Below, in pieces: positions 44,072 to 54,952 of a stretch of 64,000 nucleotides of DNA; position 1 is the first letter of the stretch; each line of letters begins with the position of its first letter. The position numbers and the translations under genes were made by a program. A model generated the notes under the pieces. That model was not told where the DNA came from. It did not search any database and worked only from the letters and a program-made list of their open reading frames with translations. The DNA is taken from assembly GCA_025558075.1 (NCBI GenBank), contig JAHLKF010000008.1, positions 186,001 to 250,000 on the forward strand, in the 5' to 3' direction. This DNA comes from Gaertneriomyces semiglobifer (lineage: Eukaryota; Chytridiomycota; Chytridiomycetes; Spizellomycetales; Spizellomycetaceae).

Positions 44072-45627
44072 ATGAACGTGGACACACATCCGTACCCGTA
44101 CAGAGAGACTGGCAAAGAAAACAAGGACGACATGGACATGACACTGGCTTCCACTACAACAACCACCAGTAAGCTCTCCCGTGAAGAACAACTCCGTCTC
44201 TGGAAACAATCCAAGGGCACCACCACCACCACCACCCATCAAAATGGTCCAACGACGAGGAGTATGGCAAAAACAGCCTTACGCAAGTCGGATCCCAATG
44301 TCCATCGCAAAAATGAAACACTTTCCAAATTCAAAAAACCTATCAAAAAGGAGGCGTGGAGGCGGCGAAAAGAGGATGATCTAGATGAAAGGGGAGAAAT
44401 AGATAAAGGGAATGGGAAAGAAAATAACAGCGAGATGAAAACGCATCCTCCTGCTGCTGCTGCTGCTGCTGCCATGAGCGTGCGCGGCATCCTCGATGCA
44501 GTAGACTCTACTCCCCTTGGCGATAAACTATCCACTCTCAAATCAACATCAACAACATCAACAACAGGAACGGTACATAAGAAACATTCCCAAGCACACA
44601 CCATTGCACTCCTCCAACGCGAACTCGCCTCCAAATCCGACGACATCCAGTCTCTCCAAAAACGCTTGTCGGCTGCCACCGCTCGCGCCTCTCGAGCAGA
44701 AAGTGAAGTCGCCTTGCGAGAGGACGACTTTGTGACCGTGCGAGCAGAGGTGAGGGAGCTACGCGATTTGGTCCAGGAATTAAGGGAAGAATGCGTGCAA
44801 AAAGATAAAAAGATCGAGGCATTGGAGGTGGCGCTTATCCGAAAAGACACCGAGTTGGACGAGGTCAAGCAAACCATTGGTCATCCAACAGATGCGAATG
44901 CGGAAGAAACCCGCGATCGACAAGCGTTTGAATCCCTTTGTGCGGAACTGGCTGCCAAGGAAGACCTCGTCTCGCAACTCGAACATACCCTCGTTGAACG
45001 CAATTTGGAAATTGAAGAGCTATGCCAAGTCGTCGAAACCTACGAGTCCAAAGACGCCGAAGCGGCGTCGCGACGGGCGGATCAGGAACTGGAACAGAAA
45101 TATTTAGCAGCGTTAGAGGAATGTGAAGAGTTGAAGACTGTCTTGGTTGCAAACGAGGTTAAGATCATGCAGACTGAACAGGCCATCAGAGAGGAACGGA
45201 AACGAGGAGACGAGGTGCGGAAAGCCTTGGACGACGTCATGGGGGAAAACGAAAAGGTAATATCCGTTTTTGTCAATTAAAAAAGGAGAATGCTGACATT
45301 TTGTAATTTTTTTTTCAGTTATGGAACGCTCTACGAGCCGATCATGATGCAGGGGCACCGTCGCCCTCTCGGATCCCCGTCTCACCGATTGCACACGTCT
45401 CACCCGCGCCACATGATCACGACGACACGCTCTTCCATGCAGCGGAAACAAGGATCCACAGTGACATGAACATGAGCGGGATTGAAGGGGATGAAAATGG
45501 GAGTGTGAATGAGATGAGTATGGATCTGGGATATGCGGAAAATGATACCCCGACGACGCGTGATGACGAGGCGAGTGCGAGTGCGGGTGCGGTTGCCGGG
45601 TTCAAGTTCTTTGGAGCAGATCAATGA
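44072..45627 (+). CDS. Coiled-coil protein, unknown family
   Basis: Two exons, 44072-45256 and 45319-45627, about 497 residues; the intron is GTAATA...TTTTTTTTCAG with a branch-like CTGAC. The N-terminal 150 residues are polar and low-complexity, with a short motif SKLSREEQLRLWKQSKG, a basic patch, and an alanine run coded by repeated GCT. Residues of about 165-390 form a continuous coiled coil (for example ALLQRELASKSDDIQSLQKR). The C-terminal 100 residues are acidic and Ser/Pro-rich. The LWKQSKG-type motif is reminiscent of short microtubule- or spindle-linked motifs, but this is not enough to assign a function. Confidence 0.7.
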
Positions 45628-46165
45628 CTTGCATGAAACCTTTATAGAAACTTGAGCCCACTTGTTTGTGTACATATTATAGTTGAGACGTTATAAATTG
45701 CCTTGAGGATTCCTTCCAATACAAATGGCCCCCACAGCCGCGTCGCAGTGCAGTTGTTAATCCATAACCGGATATGCGGTCATGTGACCCTGTGTATTAC
45801 ATAACCTGTATGGGGTTAACAACCCTAATTACATATGCTGCCATTAATTATTTTGGGCGAACAGAAGCGTCTTTTTTAAAAAGGTCAAAAAGCTGACCCG
45901 AGAACCCCACTTTTTTTTTTTGGGTGGTTTTTTTTTTTATTTTGGAGGTTGCTGGTTGGAAAAGAAAGCAAGCAAGCAACCTAGTCTCTCTTTTGCAAGT
46001 TCGGTGTTGATAACTGCAAAGGAACGCTACAGAAGTCTTTCAAGTGTTGGAGAAGCAGAACCGTTTTTGAGACACTCACTGACACATACAAGAACGCAAG
46101 CGTTTTCTTGTTTTTTTTGCATATTTAAACACCACATCCTAGTTTTAGTTAACTTATTGTTCCCA

Positions 46166-46211
<46 letters not shown>

Positions 46212-46228
46212 TTAGATTTTTAACAGTT
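45628..46228. other. Intergenic with (AC)n(TA)n microsatellite upstream of ARB1
   Basis: 601 bp. A GTCATGTGAC box lies near 45779 and T runs near 45910-45940. An (AC)n followed by (TA)n repeat at about 46167-46206 ends only 22 bp before the ARB1 start. Confidence 0.6.
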
Positions 46229-48337
46229 ATGGGGAAGAACACTGAACTCGCCGAGAAAGCGGCCAAGAAGGCAGCCAAGGATGCAGAGAAGGCGGTGAAG
46301 AAGGCAGAGAGAGAGGCGAAGCGGGCGGCGAAGAAGGAGGCGACGAAGGATGTGACGGATGAGATGGAGAATTTGAAGATTAAGGCTGAGTTGGAGACGA
46401 ATCGGGTGGCGAGTGGGGTGTTGACTTCGCATAAGGATTCGAGGGATATTAAGGTACTTGTTGTTTTTTTTGTTTTTCGTTTTTTGATGTGGGGTGTGTG
46501 TATGAGTGTGAGTGGGGAGCGGGAAGACCAACCTGCGAGAATCTGATGGGGCTTGTTGATGCGCGACCAGATTTGAAGACGGCACTTGGAACTGATGTAC
46601 CGCATTGTTGATGGGTTGGAAACCAGTGAGGAATGGGATTTTACGCCCACTGTGATAGGCATGAAAGGAATGGTCGGCGACATAGTGGTTTGAAGCATGT
46701 TGACTGACATGACTCGTGTTTCACAGATTGAGCAATACTCGCTGTCGTACTTTTCCCAAATCCTCATCAACGAATCGACCCTCGAATTGAACTATGGCCG
46801 TCGTTACGCCCTCATTGGACCTAACGGATCCGGCAAGTCCACTTTCCTGCAATCCCTCGCCGCGCGCGAAGTCCCGATCCCAGAACACATTGACATCTAC
46901 CTCCTCAACTCCGAATACCCTCCCACAGAAATGACCGCGCTTCGTGCGGTCATCAACGACGCTGAAGAAGAACTCAAGCGCCTCGAGAAAATGATGGAAG
47001 ACCTGTTGACCGAGAACCCCGAGTCTCCTATTCTCGAAGACATTTACGAGCGCATTGATGCCATGGACGCTTCTACATTCGAGGCCCGCGCGGCATCCAT
47101 TCTTCACGGTTTAGGGTTCGATGATAAGCGGATGAACTACATGACGAAGGATCTTTCCGGAGGTTGGCGTATGCGTGTGGCACTTGCCCGTGCCTTGTTC
47201 GTCAAGCCTACCATGCTGTTACTCGACGAACCCACCAACCATCTCGACCTCGGCGCGTGTGTATGGTTGGAAGAGTACCTCGCGCAGTACGACCGTATCC
47301 TTCTGATGGTCTCCCACTCTCAAGATTTCATGAACGGAGTAGCGACCAACGTGATTGAACTCACACCCAAGAAGCAGTTGTTGTACTACTCTGGAAACTA
47401 CGACACGTACGTCAAGACCAAGGGAGAATTGGAAGTCAACCAGATGAAAGCCTACGAAAAACAGCAAGCTGAAATTGCACACATGAAGCAGTTTATTGCG
47501 TCTTGCGGTACCTATGCCAATTTGGTGCGTCAAGCCAAGAGTCGGCAAAAGATTTTGGACAAGATGGAAGCAGATGGGTTGATCGAAAAAGTCGATCGGG
47601 GTAACAAGTTCTCCTTCCGATTTGAGAGTAGCGGACAGCTCCCACCCCCCGTCATTGCATTCACACAAATGAGTTTCTCGTACAATGGCGAAATGAAGGA
47701 CGCGATCTACCGCGACCTCGAATGGGGATGTGACACTGAATCCCGGATTGCGTTGGTAGGACCCAACGGAGCCGGGAAATCCACCCTCCTCAAAATCATC
47801 AGTGGAGAACTAAGTGCGACTGCCGGCAGTGTCTCCCGACACACCCACGTCAAGATCGGGAAATACTCCCAACACAGCGCTGACCAACTCGACCTTGATA
47901 AATCCGCCATTGACTATCTCCGTAACAAGTTCCCCGATATGCCACAGGACCTCCCCACGTGGCGCTCGCATATCGGACGGTTTGGGTTGACTTCGAATTC
48001 TCAGTTGTGTCCGATGCGGCAGTTGAGTGATGGACAACGTGCGCGGGTGGTGTTCTGTGAGCTTTCGATGAACAGACCTAATATGTTGTTGTTGGATGAA
48101 CCCACCAATGCCTTGGATATTGAAACTATTGATTCGTTGGCGGATGCTATCAAGTCGTTTGATGGGGGTGTGGTGTTGGTCAGTCACGACTTTAGATTGA
48201 TTAGTCAGGTTGCGGAACAGATTTGGGTGTGTGAGAATGGAGAGATGCGCTTGTGGAATGGGACGATTGCGGAGTATAAGGCGCATTTGAAGAAACAGGT
48301 CATGGCGAGTGCGGGGGGTGGTGTTAAGGTTGTGTAA
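46229..48337 (+). CDS. ARB1: ABCF ATPase ARB1/ABCF2, ribosome biogenesis
   Basis: Soluble twin-cassette ABC protein of the ABCF2 group, which in yeast shuttles with pre-ribosomes and supports 40S and 60S maturation. Exons 46229-46453 and 46727-48337 give about 611 residues; the 273-nt intron is unusually long here and is phase 0, joining DSRDIK to IEQYSLSYF. The N-terminus is a Lys/Ala-rich helix (AEKAAKKAAKDAEKAVKKAE), as in the family. NBD1: Walker A GPNGSGKST, signature LSGGWRMR, Walker B LLLDEPTNHLD. NBD2: Walker A GPNGAGKST, signature LSDGQRARV, Walker B LLLDEPTNALD. The linker motif between domains and the absence of TM segments fit ABCF. In NBD2 the usual TNHLD reads TNALD, an uncommon change next to the catalytic Glu. 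Confidence 0.95.
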
Positions 48338-48728
48338 AACCCACAAACACACCGTTTTTTTTTTATTTTGTTTGGATGGTACGAGATGGGGCGATTTTTT
48401 TGCTTTGTTCTTTGGTTGTTTGTTTGTTTGTTGGTTTTGTTGAGTTAATATTATTTGATATGAATGTTTTCTGTGTTCCTTTTTTTTTACGCCCTGTATA
48501 CATGCACCACTTTTGTTTGGTCGCCCCTCTTGATTTTTGGATTCCTCATGAACATGCACGCCGAGAACATTCCCTATATTCAGGTTCTTCAAAACTCGTT
48601 TCTGTTTTTCAAATAACACATTCTCAATTACCCAAAACCGGGGGAGTTCATTGTCCCCCAACTAAATGCCTACCCCACTATACACCACCCCCTTCCTCAC
48701 ACCCCACTATTGGTAACCTCACGCCCCA
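48338..48728. other. Convergent 3' region between ARB1 and CCDC40
   Basis: 391 bp, T-rich, with several T runs. A short duplication, CCCCACTATTGGT, occurs at about 48702 and again at 48726, where it includes the CCDC40 stop codon. Confidence 0.5.
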
Positions 48729-51700
48729 CTATTGGTTATTCGTAGCAACCAACCTCCCCACCCCATCCAACGCCATCTTGATCCTAGCATCACCCACCTC
48801 ACTCGCCACGGTCTGAATAACCGATTGGATTTTGGAGAGACGCAGCTGTTGGGATTCGAGTTCTGAAGGACGTAGGGCGGGGTCTTTTATGTAGTATGTG
48901 TATCGCGGTGTGGTGGTGTTTGTGTTTGAGGTGTTATTGTTGTTGGTGGTGGTTGTTGAGGGTGTGACGAGGGTGTATCGACGTGCGGAACGTTGGTGCA
49001 GAAGTGTTTGAGAGGTTAACTAATTAAAGAAATGTGAGAAAGTCATGTTGAATGTTTTTTAGGGGGTGTTTGGTTTTTTTACGTACCAGATTTTTTTCGG
49101 TTTGGAGGTCTTCGAGCTGGGTTTGTAAGTCTTCTTGTTTGGAAATGAGTTGGGAGAGGGATTGTTTTGCTTGTGTGATTTGGTGTGTCATTTGGTGGCG
49201 GGAGGTTGTGAGGGATTTCATGTCTGTGTCAAAACACAAAACATAAAAACAAAGGTTAATAAAGGACGACGAGAACAGAGGGGGTAATGTGTTTGAGGAT
49301 AACTGTCGATCATGTTCTTCGTTTGAGGGTAGGGCGAAAAAGCACTCTCACCTTCATCACACTCCCTCAAATCATCCAAAACCCGTTTAACCCTCCTCCC
49401 CAACTCCACAATCTCCTTCTGTATCATCACACCCCCACTCGTCTTCTTCGCAACCCCTTTGGTAGTTCCACCACCGGTAACCCGTTGATGAATACTCTCT
49501 CTCCGCCACACACTCCTTTCCATCTCCGAAACCATCTTTTCTTGGAGTTTGAGCATGGAAGCGTGTCGGAGCTTCATGCGGTGGATTTCGGCTTGCATTT
49601 CTTTGATTTCGATGGCCCCGACGTTGGGGTCCAGGGCGAGTTGGGTTTCGCGTGCGAGTTGGGTTTTTTTTTGCCAGAGGAGGAGTTGGCGTCTTTTGTG
49701 GGGAAGAGGTGGGGAAAGAAAGGAAAGGGGGGTGAGTGGGGGTGGTCAATTGTGTGTTTTCGCTGACACTGGGTCGCGGTTGATGGACTGAAGTTCGTGT
49801 GTGTGTGTGTGTGTTTGTTTTTTAAAGGGGGGGTGGATTTATTACTTACTCGGCTTCGATTAATCCTTGTAGTGCTTTTTGCTTTTCGGATTTGAGGTGT
49901 TCGAGTTGTTGTTCCATGTGCAGAGATTCGAGTTCCGCGTCCTGTTAGATCATATGAGAACGAGAGAGAGAGAGAGAGAAAACAGAAATGAGTGGGTGAG
50001 TCGGCCCCGCCAGTGAGTCAACGCAGGTGTGGTAGCCGAGCAAGATGAGAAACCCAATTCAGTGGTCCTTCTTTCCTTCTTATCACGTATTCTTCGTCCC
50101 GGCATTTAGCCATCATGCAAGTTCCTCGGTTGTTTACCAACGCTCAAAGAATCCCAAAATGCGACGGTTCACGGACCATGGTGTTCACACTCTACATACC
50201 TTTAAACGTCCCCGAAACTCCTGTTCCAAGCCCAAATTCCCCTCCTCCAACCGATTCTGTTCCTTCACCTGCCGCCCCAACAACCCATTGACTTTCTCCA
50301 TCTGCACTCTCAACCCCCTAATACTCCTCTGATACTCCTTGATCTCCTTACACTCATTCTCAAACGCCGAATCCACCACCATCTTCTTACGGTTCAACAC
50401 CGTCAGCTTCATGCGCGCGTCTTGGGTGGATTCGGAAATGGCCGAGGTCTTTTTGGTGAGATGCACGAGATGCGTTTGGGAAGTGAGCCAGAATTGGCTG
50501 AGTTGGACGGTTTCTTTTTGTTTGAGGGCGAGGGATTTGAGCAGGTTGTGGATCGTGGCTTCGAGTGGGCCGGTGGATTCATCCTATTGAGAAAACGGTG
50601 GAATAAAAGTGGTGATGTGGGTAAGTGTGTGGAAGTGGGAGACAGAATATAACCAGCCAGCAAACGAACTATCCCATTCGTGGCCATGAAAGCCCGTGTA
50701 CTGTCCGGCTTTCATTCTGAAGGACACAGGCGAAACCGCAAAAAGCTCACCTGACTCTTCGCTATCAACCGATCATACTTGCGATTCAACGCATCCATCT
50801 CACCCTGCTTCTTGGTCAACTCATCATTCCCTCTTCGTATCTCCACTTCATACCGCTCCAACTCCTTATTCCGTTGCGTAATTTCCCTATCAAGATTCTC
50901 CAACTGCTCTTTCATCCCCTTGACTCTTGCAGTGATATTCAACCCCTCTAACCTCGTACTGGCCAAATCGTTCTGCACAGACGCAATAACCGATTCTTTT
51001 TCGTGGATCTCGTGACGCAGCGTGGTGGTGAGCTCGCGACGTGTGGATTGGTTGCCTTTGACGAGGGAGAGTTGGTTTTGGAGGAGTTCGGCGATTTGGG
51101 ATTGGAGGTTTTGGGTGGCGGCGTGTGTTTGGAGTGTTTGTTTTTGAATGGACGCTAGCTCGGCTTGGAGGGTTTGACGTTCCTGTCATATTTCGAACCA
51201 AACATAAAATAAGAATAAATGATGAGTTTAGCGCAAAGTAAGGTGTGGCTCTTGCGATTGTCCCTTTCTTGTATCTCTTTTATCCGCAACACATAATGAA
51301 AGGGCTTTTCGCCTGCACACCACCATTTTCCACAAATGTTTTTTTCTCACCTGCATCACAACCCCCAACTCCCCTTCGGTCTGTCTCAACATTTTGCTCC
51401 ACGTCCCATAACTCTCCTTCATCTTATCCTTCTCCGCTTCCAACCGCCCAATCTCTCGTTTCATCCTTTCTATCTCCTTTTCCAACTTGTTCAACAACAC
51501 CGTCAGACTCTCGTTGGTCTCCTGTGCTGCTCGCAGTGAATGTCTAAACCCGTTGAGTTCGTTGGTCATGGATAGCAGCGTGTCTTTCTGTGTTTGGATT
51601 TGCGCGGAGAGAGCTTGGAGTGTTTCTTCGCGACGTTGGAGTCCGATGAGGGAAGACTTCCAGTGATGCAGGAGTTGTCGTTTCTCGAATTGGATAGCCT

Positions 51701-53640
51701 GGCGATTACAAGGAAAGAAATGGCGATGTCAGCTTCCGAGTAAGTCGCTGGGTACGACAACTTTGGTGCCTCTTACCTCCATTTCTAACCCAGCTTCTTG
51801 TAATGTATCCAAGGCTGCCCTCGTTTCCTTTTGTTGTGCTAATAACTGGGTTTCGTATAACGCTCGTCGTTCTTGCAGTTTTCGTAATTGTTCCGTGAGG
51901 GTATCTATGAAGTAATCCTATTGTACAATATAAGTCAATCCAAACCCCAGTCATTCGAATGTTTCTCAGTCATATCAGGGTATACCTGTCGCTTTTTCTC
52001 TTGTTCCTGCTTCACCAAATCCTCCTCTGCCTTCATTGTGCCCCGTTTCGCGACGAGAATCTTACTACGTAGCTCATCATTATACAAATCCACCTGTTTG
52101 ATCGCTCGAGATATCCGCTCCATCTCCGATTTATGTTGATCGACTAACATAATGCAAGCAGTTAGCACATATTGACATTAATTCGGATTAAATGGAATTC
52201 TCCCATCGTTTGGAGATACATACGTGACCGCTCTCCCTTTCGACACCGATCCTTAATTTCTTTCCACTCCTCGTTCACGTTTTGGAGTTTACCCTCCGCC
52301 TCTTGTCTACCACTTTGAACCATCCCTAGTTGTTCCTGTGCAGAGTCCAGTGCGGCTTGTTGTTTGGCAAGTTGTTGCTGCAGGTTGTATAGCTCGACAC
52401 CGATAGTCTCACGACGCTGAATCGCTGCACGAACAGCGGATTCCTATAACCCCAAACAAAAAAGGGTCAAACAACATCCTTTTCTCTGTTTTTGGTAGGC
52501 TTCGGTATGTGTGCTTACCTTTTCGCGCAAATCAAGTGTAATCCGCTCCAAATGTTCGGTAAGCTGTTTCTTCAGCGCGGTTTGCACGCGGGCCATCAAC
52601 GGCTACAACCACCAACAAAACGCATCAACCAGAAGAGAAACCCGAATCAGCACTCAATAACTCCTCCTCCATATCGCATTCCAAACAAATACACCCACAT
52701 TGTCCGGGTCCATAATCGCCGTATCATCATCCTCCCCTCCGGACACATCCGGATGTTCACTCCTATCTTCACTTCCTCGTTGCGCACTATCCGTACGAGT
52801 GGTTTCGTGTTCGGAATACAATCCACCCGTGCTTGTCGTTTCCGCATCGTCATCTGTAGAAGTCGACCATCGTGTTGTACCCTCCGCTTCCCGATCGGAG
52901 AGAAAGCTGTCGTACGTGGGTAAAGGTGGTAAAGCGGGTTTGTCGGCAAATCGCACAGTGTTGGGACGTCGACCGTCGGTGGATGATGGGTTACCGGAGG
53001 TGTCGGGTTGTGTAAATGATGGTCGTGGGTCCTCGGTAATCAACGCAGGTTGTGGTTCTGAGGAATCGAGGACATCACCAGCTGGCGCGCTTGGTATATC
53101 GTGATCCGTTGCTGGTTGCTCCTCTCTACCTGTATCTGCATCACTTGAAACTTCTGGTGGAATGGGTTCAGGTCTCGGGTCGGGTTCGGGTGATACGTCC
53201 GTCTCCATATGTACAGTATCATGCATGACACTCGTGTTCTCCCCGGGTTCATTATCAGCAGCTTCCGGTGGTTCTACCGTATCTCCCCTTCCCCCTTGTT
53301 CTCCACTTTCTGCATTGTCGAGATCCTCATTTGCATCCTGATGCGCACTTTGCTGTGGATCTTGACTCGCACTTTGCGGTGGGACTCTTGGCGTTTCCGT
53401 ATCCCGCACATCAGAACTCGGAGCATCCTCAGTTACGGAAGGCATTGCACCTCCTGCATTGTGTGTCGTACTGTCTAGATTACTCTCTACTGTTTCTTCA
53501 TGAAGATCACCTTCGATCGTTTCCCCATTCCCGCCCGGAGAGGTCTCGGCAACGACTTCGCTTGCATCTGACACTTCATTAACACCAACACCACCCTCAT
53601 CCTCCCTCTCTGGACGATCTCCCTCCGTAGGATCCGACAT
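48729..53640 (-). CDS. CCDC40: CCDC40 (axonemal ruler subunit, FAP172-type)
   Basis: With CCDC39, CCDC40 forms the 96-nm ruler that sets the spacing of inner dynein arms and nexin-dynein complexes on ciliary doublets. Twelve exons on the minus strand: 53640-52699, 52602-52519, 52443-52224, 52143-51986, 51917-51777, 51698-51351, 51182-50751, 50583-50200, 49941-49850, 49692-49352, 49223-49087 and 49019-48729, about 1189 residues (human 1142). All introns are GT-AG and phase-consistent. The first exon is a 314-residue acidic disordered head that ends IMDPDN and splices to PLMARVQTALKKQL, the family's DPDHPLM start. Other matches: ETIGVELYNLQQQLA, QFWLTSQTHLVHLT, LLLWQKKTQLARETQLALDP and EIHRMKLRH. 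The whole rest is coiled coil. It implies a motile 9+2 flagellum. Confidence 0.95.
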
Positions 53641-54952
53641 ATTTTCTTATCTTAACTGGTCCTCCCGACTCTGACGACCACGGAAACTCGAAGGTGCAAA
53701 CCTAAAGAAATGAACCTTACCGCGTTTGTCGGAGCGACAAGATGGATTACGTAACGCGCTATTGGGTGATTGATAACATTTTATAACGTGAAGTCTATTT
53801 GACGACTTGCTTGATATTGATGTCCGTCTCCTCCGTCTCCCGATGAAGGCGTTTTTACGCGAAGTATGAATTGGGTGTTCATGGTAAGATGGACGCTCGA
53901 CGGTAATGCGGGAAGTGAACTATTGGGAAAGATGCAAAGTGCGCTTTTCTCATTCGCAATCCCTGCCGTACAAATTGCCGACTCGGCACGTCACGTTCAG
54001 TGTCAAACGCTGCAATGGTGCGTTTTGCAAAGCCGTGGGAGAGGGCAATGTAGCAAGGAAAAGGTTGCTTGGTATCTGAATTTGCGAATGCATCTCCCTC
54101 CGGATTAACGATATTCCCATGACTGTACGCTCTAGTGTACGATGACTGTGCCACACTTAGCATGACTGGGCCGTCACTCGCCTTGACGCGATTGACGCGC
54201 GAAGTCCGCACCCGTTCCTGGCACTTCTTCATTGCACTGGTTTTCCTCTTAAGCTTCTCTGTATGGCACGTTACTGAAGTCCCCTCACGCTGCATGGAAC
54301 CTTTATTTGGCGAGATACTTGCTTGTAACACGAATGTCAGTAGGAATAGCCTTGTTATATGTTCAAATTTCCACGAGCCTAACAATTCAGGCAGTGGTTT
54401 TAGCTCTTTGTCAGGGAGTATAACTAACGACGATTGCCACGACCGTGACGACGATGTTGCAAATAATCGCACACTCTTTGCGGAGCGGTGCACGCACAGA
54501 AAATCAGGATACGGCTTGACTAACGACCAGATAGCCCGTCCATGGCTTGGCTTGGCTTGGACTGCACGAAAGTAACTACAATCAGCCTTTTTTTGGGTTC
54601 TAAACGGCGACCGTTACGGGATGCCTTTTTCACATGTTGGGGTCGTGTATGGTCTCTGTGCCACATGAGTTATGACTATGCCACTTTGATGGGATGGCTG
54701 AGCCACCACGCGATGCTCATGTTAAAGTGCAGTGTGAACAACGGCGCCTGGGAAACAGTGGGCGGACACTCTGGGGACACCTACGGGACACTCAGAAGCC
54801 GTCAAAAGTCACGGCAGCCGACTTCATTGCTGATCTGCCAGTTAAAAGTGCTTCTCACAGACGTCTAGTGGGCGTAGATGACCTTGCATCAGATTTTCTC
54901 ACGCTCTACCACATCGTCGATTCCCTACGTTAGGCGGTGAAAATTGCAAAGT
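53641..54952. other. Divergent intergenic region between CCDC40 and the double helicase
   Basis: 1.3 kb. ORFs of 204 codons (minus, 53879-54493) and 146 codons (plus, 54135-54575) overlap each other and lack ATG starts or domains; the plus one has a hydrophobic stretch. A 79-codon ORF at 54694-54933 (ending LYHIVDSLR) might be an upstream exon of the helicase, but no good splice was found. Confidence 0.4.

Noticed and set aside
53879..54493. 204-codon minus-strand ORF upstream of the helicase
   Set aside because: Begins with GTG, no domain, and overlaps a competing plus ORF; kept as intergenic.
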